Source: Riptortus pedestris (taxonomy: Eukaryota; Arthropoda; Insecta; Hemiptera; Alydidae). From it: a stretch of DNA of 64,000 nucleotides. Location of the stretch: contig CM032229.1 in assembly GCA_019009955.1 (NCBI GenBank), forward strand, positions 150,955,501 to 151,019,500. The letters are read 5' to 3'. The notes below the pieces were generated by a model, which saw only the letters and a list, made by a program, of their open reading frames with translations, was not told where the DNA came from and did no database searches. Position numbers and translations under genes: made by a program. This document shows, piece by piece, positions 22,107 to 33,090 of the stretch. Within the stretch, counting starts at the first letter, position 1, and the number at the start of each line of letters is the position of its first letter.

Positions 22107-22760
22107 TTAGATATTATATTCGTATTGAATATACGTTTGAAGTTGACCATTGAATTGTACACTTTGAGGCGTGTGTAAATAAATGTAAATAAATAGGTCA
22201 TCTACATATAAATAATAGTATACACTGTTAGGCATTACATAGCGGACGCTGTCTATAGATATTAAGAAAAGGGTGGTGCTTAAAACACATCCTTGGAGAA
22301 TTCCATTTTCCTGTGCATGTCTACTGGAATAATTGTGACCAATTTTTACTGTAAATGTTCTATTCGATAGAAAGCGTTTAACAAATTTCATAAATTTTCC
22401 TGGAATATTCCATTCATATAGTTTTTGTAATATAGTTTCTCGCCAAACTGTATCAAAAGCCTTTTCGATATCAAACGAGACAGCAACAATAGAGTTTTTG
22501 TTTCCAATTTAACAATGTGATCCATCGTCATTTGGTCTGAATCCGCATTGGTAACCAGAAAGTAATTTATTCTTCTCTAAATACCATACAATCTCTTGTT
22601 TAACATCCTTTCAAAAATCCTACAAACACAGCTGGTTAAAACAATTGGACGGTAACTAGTAGCAAGTGTCTTATCATTATCAGGTTTAGGGATTGGTATG
22701 ATAATTTGATTGATTCCATGTGTCTGGATTTTATAATATATAATAATGGGTTGTGGAAAT
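22107..22760 (-). pseudogene. jockey-type non-LTR reverse transcriptase fragment
   Basis: On the minus strand, decayed RT sequence begins near 22730 with IPIPKP, then SYRPIVLTSC (RT block before motif A). It continues through KRFLSNRTFTVKIG, the motif B region QENGILQGCVLSTTLFLI, and YYLYVDDLFIY, which holds the catalytic YVDD of motif C. That order and spacing are those of jockey-clade RTs. Motif A is in a shifted frame, stops interrupt it, and it breaks off shortly after YVDD. It is a dead 5'- and 3'-truncated copy. Confidence 0.85.
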
Positions 22761-23216
22761 CATTAAGAAGCCTTATTATTGTTCAATGTTTTGCTGAAAT
22801 TATCACAGTCATTGACTGATCTTTCTTTTACAGATTAATTAAATCGTTTTGCCTCATGGATGTACATATCTACTTTGTACCCTACATTTACAACACCTTA
22901 AATAAATTATCTGTAACAAACTACATGTTTCAAGAACAAGGAGAAATAGACATCCGAATAGAACAGAAAAAGAAATGTAGTGTTATTTGTTTAATAGTCG
23001 TGAAATATCAATTTCTGGTTTGACATTCCATTTTTAACCATTATTACCAATGTTCATACGAACTTCCTATAGATCTTTAAAAAGTTAAGTTGTGCTTCTC
23101 TGGAGTGGAATTTTCAATGCAATTAGTACTTAACATCTCTCGAGTCCTATTTGTGCAGCTAAAACATAAATGTCTATTGGTTTTCATTGATACATCGATA
23201 CAAAATTTTATTTGTA
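22761..23216. other. no gene seen
   Basis: May include decayed LINE sequence at its left edge; nothing else recognised. Confidence 0.35.
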
Positions 23217-23432
23217 TAGGGGGGTCATGCGAGTTAAAGTTGACTGCAATCTCACTTGGTAAACGTAGAATCGTAAGTTCGATTCTCACTTGGGCAAGAG
23301 GATTTTTTTTTAGTGACAAACTCATTAAATAAAGTCCTTAGTCCCCCACCAGGGATAGAAAATACAGGCAACCTATAGATAACCCGTCCCGATTAGTATT
23401 AGAAGCACAAAATTGGACGTTCATAAATAGGA
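23217..23432 (+). mobile_element. tRNA-headed SINE
   Basis: GGGGGTCATGCGAGTTAAAG and AAGTTCGATTCTCACTTGGG give the head; ACCTATAGATAACCCGTCCC is in the body. The (AAT)n tail is reduced. The overlapping ORFs on both strands at 23077-23332 are readings of this SINE. Confidence 0.85.
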
Positions 23433-23877
23433 ACAGCAATTTGTGAGTGAAAAATTAAAGTTATATTCCATATGGGCAGTCTTGTTTCATGGCGTTATAA
23501 CTCATTGCTCTTCTACATAACTCGACATCATAAGTCCTCACTCGAATATCTGAAAAATTATTTTCTCATCTATAACTCATTCTCATAAGAAAACTGAAAT
23601 AACCAAGGATGAAAATCCAAAAATGCTTTCATGTTAAATTTCTCAAATATCTCCTAAACAAATAAACCAAAGTTTTCACTGGCTGGACAGACAATAGTTC
23701 ACAAGATAACCCACTTTATGATCTGACCTTCAGGCTTTTCAGGATAATAAATAAATTTCTTTTACAACCTGACTATAGCCAAATTCCTGTTACCATTTCC
23801 TATTCAAGAATTTAAAACCTTTTTGTTGTTTAACCCCGGAATGTAATACATCTTTAAAAATCTGTAGAGTAATAATC
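23433..23877. other. no gene seen
   Basis: No exon or matched repeat. Confidence 0.35.
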
Positions 23878-24411
23878 AAAAAGTCCGTCAAACAGAGGCT
23901 GCGTAAACTAAGCAGATTTCCCAATTGAAGTTTTACAATAGAGAAATCTGCATACTGCTAACACTTGACACCACCATTAGTAAATACAAACGGTAATGAG
24001 AAATCGTTCAGTTAATTTTAATATGCTCCCAAAGGAAACGGCCTGAATTGTAACCAAATAGGGCATCAACAGAAGGTATTTGCATATATCACAACGTAAA
24101 ATGTTAGAAGACAAGAAAGTTTAGGTTACACGAGTGCCGAACAGTTACCGAAACGTCCGAACTACTCTCGAGGACAATAGCCGCACACACATTTCATAAA
24201 AATGTAAATATCTCGGTTAATATTCAAGATAGAGAAATAGTGTATATGACAATATTTATAGTACATTTAATGTACAATAAGATTGGTTTTATACGATTTT
24301 TCGAACCGACGAATAATAACGGAGATATTTCGAATTTTCAAAAATCCCCCTTTAAACCCCCCCCCCCTCCCACTTATTCGATTTCAGCCATTAACGAACT
24401 TGATATTCCTT

Positions 24412-24533
24412 TTAGCAGATTTCCCTTAGGGGAAATCAGCTATTGAGGTCGTACTCATGACGCGAGTTTCGAAAAATTTCTTCAAATGTCCATCGATCCT
24501 ACCCAGGAGATGACGAAAATGAGGTCCGTTCAA

Positions 24534-24591
<58 letters not shown>

Positions 24592-25033
24592 CTGTTAACG
24601 CTCTAGCGGTCGCAATTTTTGTTTGATCGTTACCAAACTCGGGATTTAATCGTTTTATGTAAAAAGAAAGATCAAGTTCGTTAATGGCTGAAATAGGTCC
24701 AGTGGGAGGGGGGGTTTAGAGGGGGGATTTTCGGAAAATTCGAAATATCTCCGTTATTATGCGTCGGATCGAAAAATTGTATAGAATCAATCTTATTACA
24801 AATTAAATTTACTATAAATAGTGTTCTATACATTTATTCCCTATCTTGAATATTAACCGAGATATTTGCATTTTTATTAAATTTGGGCCGGTAACGGATT
24901 TTTGAGTTTCCCGCCGAAACCTAGTTTGGCCCTTTGCCGTAAGTGTAGGGCTCTTGTATGGAGATTTCTCTATTGTATTACTTCACGTGGGAAATCTGCT
25001 TAGTTTACGCAGCCCCTGCGTGACGGACTTTTT
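24412..25033 (+). mobile_element. HINE-like element nested in an opposite HINE
   Basis: TTTTAGCAGATTTCCCTTAG to GACGGACTTTTT with a (TA)n core at 24539-24587. The flanks CTTGATATTCC on the left and ACATAAAGCGATTAAG on the right rejoin to the host-family word CTTGATCTTTCTTTTTACAT. The insertion therefore went into a T run, and only Ts are shared at the junction. Confidence 0.9.
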
Positions 25034-25345
25034 ACATAAAGCGATTAAGTATCGAGTTTGGTAACGATCAAACAAATATTGCGACCGCTAGAGCGTTAAC
25101 AGACAAATTATATATATATATACACTAGCTAAGGTACCCGGCTTCGCCCGGGAATTCATTTGAGGCTGAATGAAGATGGTATATTTTTGGCAAGGCTTTA
25201 CTTTCCACAATATTTTTTTTATTTCCCTGTCCTAGTGTTTAGAATTTATACCCGTCGTTACTGTGGATTTGTTAATAATAAAATTATTTGTTATTTAAGA
25301 CTTCACTGTCCTCAATATTTTTATATTTCCCGTTCTCTGTGTATG

Positions 25346-25980
25346 TAGTTTTTTTTATAACGTAATGGACCATATAATTCATAATCCTAGAAAGTATTCT
25401 GTCTTCCAAACCATGTACGAATAAAAGTTCCTTTCCTTTCATGCGGTACAATGTCCAACTGTGACAGCTGTTTTAGGTACGTCATAGCCGCTATTAAAAT
25501 ACTCTTTCATAAGTCTCGATTGTAAACTGTGTATTCATGTTGGTTTTCAGTAAAGAATATCATAATACATTAACGGAGCAGATTTAATAAATACCAGAAA
25601 TACCTGGGTGCACCTCCCTAGCGTTGTAAATTATTTATTTATGATAATTAAAGAAATTCACATTCCTGAGAATAATAATACATTGTTATAAGCATCAATT
25701 AACATGTAAACATAGACCAATATGAGGTCGGAAGGGAAGCGGCAGAACTGATAGGACAAAGGAAGTAGCTCGACACCTACATAGCCTCAGTGCTGCCAAC
25801 ATGCAATGCATTTTGCATAGCTATCCTCTAATACATTCAAATATATTAAAAAAAATCATATTACATTATCTTCACAATTCTAAAACTGTTTAAAATATTT
25901 TTCACGTTTTAATTAAATAATGTATTAAATACACTTACAGAAGAGGGGGGGCAGTATACCTTATTTGGTGCAAACTGTTA
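25346..25980. other. non-repeat block inside a Helitron
   Basis: The Helitron body breaks after TTCTCTGTGTATGTAG and resumes with TTTTGAATTATTAAGG. The 635 bp between are absent from the copies at 34723 and 38900. No long ORF is present. It could be an unrelated insertion, captured host DNA, or a longer ancestral form of the element. Confidence 0.5.
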
Positions 25981-26295
25981 CTGGCGTTAAAAAATAACAT
26001 AGTTTTGAATTATTAAGGATAAAATTCTAACATGGATTTGAATTAACTTATCCAGGTGAGGTACCTGGGTACTTCATATTGGAATGAATTGTTGAGCATA
26101 TCAATATTTCTAAACAAATTACTTGCTTCATACCTTATTTTACAAAAAAAAATTATAAAACAAAATTTACACTAATTAAAAAAGTAAACAACTTTTGTTA
26201 TGTGCACGATTGTCGAAAAACAAATAGACGATGAAATATCGCGAATTTTTATTTCAGGCCTTCCTTATAACCCCCATTCCCCTGTGAACCTCAAA

Positions 26296-26425
26296 TTTTA
26301 GCAGATTTCCCTTAAGGGAAATCAGCTATTGAGGTTGTACTCATGACGGGATTTACGAAATTTTTCTTCAAATGTCCATCGATCCTACCCAGGAGATGAC
26401 GAAAATGAGGTCCGTTCAAAACTGT

Positions 26426-26497
<72 letters not shown>

Positions 26498-26966
26498 CTG
26501 TTATCACTCTAGTGGTCGCAATTTTTGTTTGATCGTTACCAAACTTCATATTTAATCCTTTTATTTAAAAAGAAAGCTCAAGTTCGTTAATGGTTGAAAT
26601 CGGACCAGTCGGAGGGGGGGTTTAGAGGGGGGATATTTGAAGATTCAAGGATCTCCGTTAATATAAGTTGGATCGAAAAATTGTATAGAATGAATCTTAT
26701 TGCAAAGTAAATTTACTATAAATATTGTTCTATACATTTATTCTGTATCTTGAATATTAACCGAGATATTTGCGTTTGTATTGTGTGTGCGGTCGGCAGA
26801 ACTCGGCTATGCGAGCTCTGGCGGCCGTCGCCGTAACTATTCGTCCCTCGTTTATAGGTTTAAAGATTCCTCACTACTGCCGTTGTTATTAGGCAGATTT
26901 CTCTATTGTAAAACTTCACGTGGGTAATCTGCTTAACTTACGCAGCCCCTGCGTGACGGACTTTTT
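26296..26966 (+). mobile_element. HINE-like element nested in a Helitron, variant B 3' part
   Basis: TTTTAGCAGATTTCCCTTAA to GACGGACTTTTT, with a TA core at about 26428-26493. The Helitron flanks CCTCAAA and AGTATAGCTTATAATCATGG rejoin at a T run, as in the uninterrupted copy (AAAATTTTAATATAGCTTAT at 35258-35277). Its right half has a TGTGTGCGGTCGGCAG block, shared with 33220-33235, that defines a second 3' subfamily. Confidence 0.9.
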
Positions 26967-27446
26967 AGTATAGCTTATAATCATGGAAGAATTAATGCTA
27001 ATTAACATACCGAGTGCTGTTAAGTTCGGTTCTACCGTTAGTGCCCGATAAAATAGTTTCTCCCACTTTAGTTTTTAGCGTATATCTCGTTTATACTTTG
27101 TTATAAAACAAAAGTTACTCAACATAACAAAATAAACAACTTTTGTTATGTTCATATTTGCCGAAAAACCAATAGGAAACGAAATATCGCTATTTTTAAT
27201 TTCAGGCTTCCTTTATAACCCCCACTCCTGTTCGTCTCAGAAGATATTAATATAGCCTAAAGTCTAAGTTGGGTTAGTAGTAATATACATACCAAGTTTC
27301 ATAAAATTCGGTTCATCCGTTTATGCGTGAAAAGGTAGCAAACACACACGAAAGAAACAAAATGCAGTTATGGTGTCTATGACATGTGAAACGAAAAGTT
27401 TTCGTGAAAATTCGCGAAAAGAAATCAATGTACAGACAGAGGTTAC

Positions 27447-27492
<46 letters not shown>

Positions 27493-27641
27493 CATTAAAT
27501 ATTGAGTTTGGTATTTTGTAATTTTGAACTGATTTTCGTCATCTCCTGGGTAGGATCGATGGGCATTTGAAGAAATTTTTCGAAAAGGGCGTCATGAGTA
27601 CGACCTCAATAGCTGATTTCCCTTAAAGGAAATCTGCTAAA

Positions 27642-28416
27642 GTGGCAAAATTTAAATTATTAAATGGGTTTATTTGTACGACGGCAAACACATCCATATC
27701 TATCTCCATATATATAGGGTACCATTTTCAATTTCATCTCCTAAAAAAATCTACAGGCACACACACAAGATCTCAAAGATAAACCGCATCTAATGCTTTG
27801 CACGGCTAAACGGATGATTTAGTCAAAAAATACCAGAGTAAAAAGTGGTAGGTCTCTATATCTAGTTTGGCCATAGAGAATATATTTTTTAAATTTTAAC
27901 GCGCCATGAACGACTGACGCGCGTCCAAATGTTGCGGTCTGCAGGTGACATATAATTTGTATTATTACGCCCTTTCCAAGTCCACTCAATGTTATTAAAG
28001 AACCACCAAACGGAACTTCGATACATACGAAATTAAAGGATGTTCTTCATTGAGAATTCTAGTGTCCTTCAGGCGACTTATGAATAGTAATATTGGAGTT
28101 TGGAATCTTTATATATTACGCACACACACACGCACGCACTCAAGCAAGCATAATTAAAGCTGTTCTAAGACAAAAAAAAAACTTTTTTCCAAGCAGATTA
28201 CGAAATGTATAATTTTTAAGTAAGCAGAAAATTAATATTCAGATGGGTTTCATTGCTTTATTATGTATGTTCCAGATTAAAATGTGTTTTGGTGAAATTG
28301 GTTTTGTCTTAATTAAGGTCCCGTTACTATGGTGTAATATGTATGTGTAATCTCGTCCTTCTAAACTGGTAATTATTCGCATTATTTTAAGTGTAATCCT
28401 CCAAAATATCATTCTC
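27642..28416. other. no gene; poly(A) signal for the minus-strand exon
   Basis: No exon is visible. On the minus strand AATAAA lies at 28257-28262, about 155 bp past the stop codon of the candidate exon at 28417-28600. A short CA-rich repeat lies at about 28120. Confidence 0.4.
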
Positions 28417-28600
28417 CTAAAACATATTTCGATATTTGAAGTGTAGCCATATATTATCGTTTCTTCTCAGGTCCAGTGGAGCTGGAGCTTGGTCGCTTAT
28501 CCTGACCAGCCTTGCTGAGTCTGCAATACGACGGCTTATATTTCCACGGGCAACTCCCAGCTCAGTCAACCGTTGCTTCTTCACGGGCAAATATGGAGTC
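28417..28600 (-). CDS. candidate terminal exon of an unknown gene
   Basis: The minus strand has a strong acceptor, ATCTCTTTGCAG, then an open frame (G plus ACT CCA...) of about 60 codons to a TAG at 28417-28419. It encodes TPYLPVKKQRLTELGVARG, NISRRIADSARLVRISDQ and APAPLDLRRND, followed by a less convincing tail. The segment is clearly GC-richer than its surroundings and its composition is protein-like. A poly(A) signal lies downstream. I do not recognise the family. The plus-strand reading of the same bases is also open but less protein-like. Upstream exons would be at higher coordinates and were not found, so this could instead be a processed remnant. Confidence 0.4.
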
Positions 28601-29127
28601 CTGCAAAGAGATATGGTCTCTCTACGGAGTTAAGGTATTATTTTAATAATATAATAACAGAGAATGTATATTCGCCGGTCAGGCTTTCCTTGAGCATGTT
28701 TTTCATTTTACATAATGATTTGATGGTAAAAAATAATGATTTACATATATTCTCATGATTTCTTAGATATTCCCCTGCACGAACAATAGGTTGATAGATA
28801 ATATAGCAGATAGAATTTTTTAGCCAGCTCATTTTATGCCCTTTATTTCATTTCACTACAACTAGTATTACAAATAGTTTTGCTCCTCCATAAATACCTA
28901 TTTATTTTTATTCAATACTCATAATACTCCTCTTATACATAATATGATTATATCCATTTTTTGAGTTGCTGGATGGTGAGGGAATTACTATCTCAGGTAA
29001 GAAATTAAGGCCTCTTTCCTTCACAGGTATTTATTATGTGACAAAGCGCTTTTAGAGCATATGCTCCATCATCAGCGCCCCCTTCTGTGATCCCTGAGAG
29101 TATTCAGTAAAAATATTCAACACTGAT
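28601..29127. other. no gene; second hammerhead-like motif
   Basis: No exon. On the minus strand near 29044-29080, CTGATGA is followed by GGAGC-ATAT-GCTC and TAAA instead of GAAA. This looks like a degenerate version of the motif at 14876-14901, probably from another Penelope-type end. Confidence 0.4.
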
Positions 29128-29418
29128 TAACAATTACTGAAATATATCTGAATATAACATATTATTTTTTTTTGAAAACTATATAGTATATCTAGAACTG
29201 TAATTAATAATGAATGAGAATAATTTTTATCCCAATCATTCAAATTCTAGACGGGCCGGAGGGGTGAACAGAACATATTTGCATTTATCTCGTATAACAA
29301 AGGCCTCTTGAAAACAATATATGGTATTTAAACTTCAAATAAAGTGGTTTATTATATAACAGAGTATTGTTTATATGGCATGAGTAGAAGTGGGGGTTTG
29401 CTGCAGGCTGAAAACGGA

Positions 29419-30373
29419 AGAAGTCTGTCACGCAGGGACTCCATAAACTAAGCACATTTCCCTCGTGAAGTTTAGTAATAGATAAATCTACAAACTGGTA
29501 ACAACACCACCGTGAATAAATACAAACGGAAATAAGAAATGTTTCTTCCAATTTCAATAACCTGCCCACCTCAAACCGGAAAGAAAAACAATTACTGAAA
29601 TATATCAGAATATAACATATTAATTTTATTGAGAACTAATTACTATACCTAGTACTGTAATTAATAATGAGTCAGAATAATTGTTATCTCAATCAATCAA
29701 ATTTTAGTAGTTCCAAAACCTTAAGACGGGAGGGGGGGGGGGGTCAACAGGACATATTTGCATGTATCTCGTATAATAAAGGTCTCTTCAACAATTTTTG
29801 GTATTTAAGCTTCGAATAATGTGATTTATTATGTAGCAGAGTATTGTTTATGTAACGTGTAGAAGTGGAGGTTTGCTGACGGCTGAAAACTGAAAAATGG
29901 AAATATCTCGGTTAATATTGAAGATAGTGAATAAATATATACATTTATTCACTATCTTCAATATTAACCGAGATATTTCCATTTTTCAGTTTTCAATAAT
30001 TATAGTAAATTTAATTTGCTATAAGATTGGTTCAATACAATTTTTGATCCTACGCATAATAACGGAGATATTAAGAATTTTCGGAATTCTCCCCCTCTAA
30101 ACCCCCCCCCTCCCCCTGGTCCGATTTCAGCCATTAACGAGCTTCATCTTTCTTTTTGTTTAAAACGATTATATATCGAGTTTAGTAACGATTAAAAATT
30201 AATTGCGACCGCTTAACAGACAAATATTTATATAGATATATATACAGTTTTGAACGGACCTCATTTTCGTCATCTCCTGGGTAGTGTCGATGGACATTTG
30301 AAGAAAAACTTCGAAAATCACGTCATGAGTACGACCTCAATAGCTGATTTCCCTTTAGGGGAATCTGCTAAAA
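29419..30373 (-). mobile_element. HINE-like element, long variant, with a perfect internal palindrome
   Basis: The left terminus GAAGTCTGTCACGCAGGG is the reversed 3' end, and the right terminus GGGGAATCTGCTAAAA is the reversed 5' end. The interior follows the long variant to 29936, where a fold-back of 53 bp is inserted before the normal sequence resumes at about 29996. It lies inside another HINE. Confidence 0.85.
29884..29995. repeat. perfect 53-bp inverted repeat with 6-nt loop
   Basis: 29884-29936 is the exact reverse complement of 29943-29995; the loop is ATATAC. The left arm is ordinary HINE interior (contains ATATCTCGGTTAATATT), and the right arm is an extra inverted copy of it absent from other HINEs. 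With no mismatch in 53 bp it must be recent, although the element around it is diverged. Confidence 0.97.
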
Positions 30374-30628
30374 GGCAAAAATCTCGGTTAATATTCAAGA
30401 TTCAGAATTTTATTTCCAATAAGATTGGCTCTATATAATTTTTCGACACAACTTATAGTAACGGAGATATTTTGAATTTTCAAAATTCGCCCCTCTAACC
30501 CCCCCCCCTCCCCCTCACCCTGGTCCGATTCCAGCCGTTAACGAACTTGATCATTATTTTTCCATGAAACGCTTGTATATCGAGTTTGGTAACGATAAAA
30601 CAATCATTGTGACAGCTGAGCGGTAGCA

Positions 30629-30686
<58 letters not shown>

Positions 30687-30775
30687 CAATTTTGAATCGA
30701 TTGATGGACATTTGAAAAAAAAAATCGAAAATCGTGCCATGAGTACGACCTCAATAGCTGATTTCCGTTAACGAC

Positions 30776-31699
30776 GACCAATATTGCACTGAAGAAGGAG
30801 ACCAAATGTGTCCGAAACTGATAGCACAAATGATAAAATAATCATCAGTTTCATTGAGAACTTCTCAAACTGCTACCCAACTATCCTATACGCCATTTAA
30901 AACCAGTGGCTAAGTAATGTCTTGCAAGCATATAATAGGACGTTTTTGTGTAGTAATGACATATAATAGTTTATACTCGTATATGTATATATACATATAC
31001 ATTACATTTCAGACAAACTCATAATAACTAAGATATTTGGATTTTTTTTTTATCACGCTTCGCGAAAACCCTCATCCTATTTTAATCCATGAATGTACAC
31101 TAAAACTATACGTCACCTGTTGGATGATATTCAGCCCAAGTTAGATGAATCCATATACCGTCAGAAAAGATGTGGTTTCAAGGATCATGTTGGAAGATAC
31201 CGAGGCTAAAAGGAAGTCGGGGGTTAATAAAGAAGTGGACATTAATAATAGGTATTACCTGAATTATCGTCCATTGTATTTACACTCCATTGGGCTCGAT
31301 TACCAAAAATAATAAAATGATAAAACAGTATAATAAGGTATTAAATATTATGTGTAAGTACAATAACATTGGGCACTGCTTATGAAGTAGAAAGAATTCG
31401 TAATTAATAAACGAGGTTTGGGTTTATATATACTGTATTATTTTTACACAAATTGTCCAGAGATGGTTTAGAAATTTAGATAGGTTATATACAGGTCCAT
31501 TTAGACCATTGACTATAAGTGGGTTATCTTTTTTATGTAATTTGACTAACCCATTGTTAATCCTTTCATAGCGCAAAACCACTATAGTGGCTTTGCGCAA
31601 TGTTAATTATATACTTCAGATCCTTGTCATCAATATATTTATGTTGCTAAGTTCCTCCTTGTATGTCAATAATTTCTCATTTATTTAATTTAATGGGCC
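30776..31699. other. no gene; third hammerhead-like motif
   Basis: At 30789-30817 the plus strand reads CTGAAGA, a stem-like GGAGAC...GTGTCC with one mismatch, and GAAA: again CUGANGA...GAAA. A TA-rich palindrome lies at about 30980-31001. Nothing coding is seen. Confidence 0.4.
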
Positions 31700-32300
31700 T
31701 ATCCTGCACTCGCTATCCGTTTCTTTGCAATTGAGTAAACCATCCATTTTTAACTAATATAATTATTTTTTAGCATGAGGGCCACTTTTTTGGTTTTGTC
31801 AGATTTCACTAAAATAATGTCTGGGTTATTTCATTTAAACCTCATTACTGCATTAAAATCTTGTTTCCGCTTCAAAAGTAACCTGTCTGAAGGTTGTCTT
31901 TGTGTCTTATCTGCAAAAGAAGCTGTCTTCCTTACAATATTGTTGCGTAAACAGTTTATGTGGTTTTCGGAGGTTTCTAAATTTTGCAGAATATTTTCCA
32001 CACCTCCTACTAAATCATAAATATCCTTGTGTATCTTATTTGGCAATATTGCCACATTTTTCACCTAAACTTAGATAATATTTTACATCTCGGAACCTCC
32101 AGCCCTGTAAAATTAATAAGAAGCTTTTTGTGTGTAAATTCAAATACCTATTTAATAAATCATTATCTGAAGAATTTCCCATTAATCTCCTTTTAACATT
32201 ATATTGATACTACTTAAAAAGGTTTTACTGTAATAACTATACAGCTTATTATTATTATAAGGCTTATTGGGAGAGACAGTTATTTCTTTGTTAATCTTTA
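31700..32300 (-). pseudogene. Penelope-like element reverse transcriptase, N-terminal relic
   Basis: The minus strand reads (with stops) LLNFTGLEVPRCKIL, then HKDIYDLVGGVENIL, IVRKTASFADKTQRQPSDR and KRKQDFNAVMRFK. An in-frame stop follows, then NNPDIILVKSDKTKKVALM and KNNYIS. The NPDII.VKSDK...V.M....Y pattern is the conserved first RT block of Penelope-like elements, where the usual word is near NPDIIL.KADKGN. The copy is interrupted by stops and ends before the YVDD region. Its function would be RT of an endonuclease-bearing or EN-minus Penelope-like element; here it is dead. Confidence 0.75.
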
Positions 32301-32450
32301 CTTTTAGATTCAACTGCAACATTATCAAAAGATTCTTCTTTCAATCAGAGAATCTACTGTGAAATATATCTTCATTCTTGGGAAATGATCGAATAGAATT
32401 TTCAAAGCAGCTAGAAATAATTTATTCAACCTATTTCTTAGCGAATAATA

Positions 32451-32492
32451 AACAACCTCAATAGCTGATTTCCCTCAAGGGAAATCTGGTAA
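32451..32492 (-). mobile_element. HINE-like 5'-end remnant
   Basis: CCTCAATAGCTGATTTCCCT and GGGAAATCTGGTAAAA are the reversed 5' terminus, immediately followed by the reversed 3' terminus of another copy. The two ends abut directly. Confidence 0.75.
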
Positions 32493-33090
32493 AAGTCTGT
32501 CACGCAGGGGCTGCGTAAACTAAGCAGATTTCCCATGTGAAGTTTTACAATAGAGAAATCTGCATACTGGTAACACAGTACCATCGTGATTAAATAAAAA
32601 CGGCAATGAGAAATCTTTCAATTAATTAAAGTAAATTCCCAACTTCTGAATTGTAAGAATAATTTATATTTTAATAATTCAAATTTTAGTAGTCCAAGAA
32701 CTAAAGAAGGGGGGGGGCGGATGAACAGAACGTATTTGTATAAATCTCACAAAGTAACGAAGGTAAGGTAAGGTTAGACACGACTGGTAAGGTTGAAGAA
32801 GCCCCCCACCTGAGCCGAGCAATAACGGAAATGGACAACCTAATCCGAACTATACCCGACCACAGACTTCATAAAAATGCAAATAAATATATAACACTTT
32901 TTATAGTTAATTTAATTTGCTATATGATTTGTTATACACAATTTTTCGATCCTATGCTGAATAACTGTTATATTTCGAATTTTCAAAAATCCCCCTCAAA
33001 ACCCCCCCCCCCCTCCCTCTAGTCTGTGTTCAGCGAACGACCTTGATCTGTCTTTTTACATAAAACGGTTAATATCGATGGACATTTGAG
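32491..33090 (-). mobile_element. HINE-like element, 5' end lost, head to head with another
   Basis: It starts AAAAGTCTGTCACGCAGGGG with a perfect hairpin and runs through the reversed body to TACATAAAACGGTTAATATC. It then shows a scrap of the reversed 5' region (GATGGACATTTGAG) with no TA core before switching to the opposite orientation. Confidence 0.8.

Larger units (their letters stand above)
25125..27490 (-). mobile_element. Helitron, main family, carrying a nested HINE and a 640-bp extra block
   Basis: Plus CTAGCTAAGGTACCCGGC at 25125 is the reversed 3' end, following A. The 5' part ends in GAGGTTACAATTTTATATAT near 27457 and merges into TA. Between the two, the Helitron body is interrupted at 25346-25980 by sequence without a match in other copies, and at 26296-26966 by a HINE. 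It sits in the TA core of the HINE 23878-27641. Confidence 0.85.
23878..27641 (-). mobile_element. HINE-like element split by nested insertions
   Basis: The left terminus AAAAAGTCCGTCAAACAGAG (reversed 3' end) is at 23878. The right terminus GGAAATCTGCTAAA (reversed 5' end), with CCTCAATAGCTGATTTCCC, is at 27641. Three segments belong to this copy: 23878-24411, 25034-25124 and about 27490-27641. They join into one normal-length element once a second HINE (24412-25033) and a Helitron (25125 to about 27490) are set aside. Confidence 0.85.
29128..30775 (-). mobile_element. HINE-like element, long variant, split by a second HINE
   Basis: Segments 29128-29418 and 30374-30775 are collinear with one reversed long-variant copy. 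The break, CTGAAAACGGA|...|GCAAAAATCTCGGTTA, corresponds to CTGAAAAATGCAAATATCTC in intact copies. A (TA)n core is at about 30634-30680. The reversed 5' end at 30763 lacks its last bases (CTGATTTCCGTTA), and the 3' terminus is missing on the left. Confidence 0.75.
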
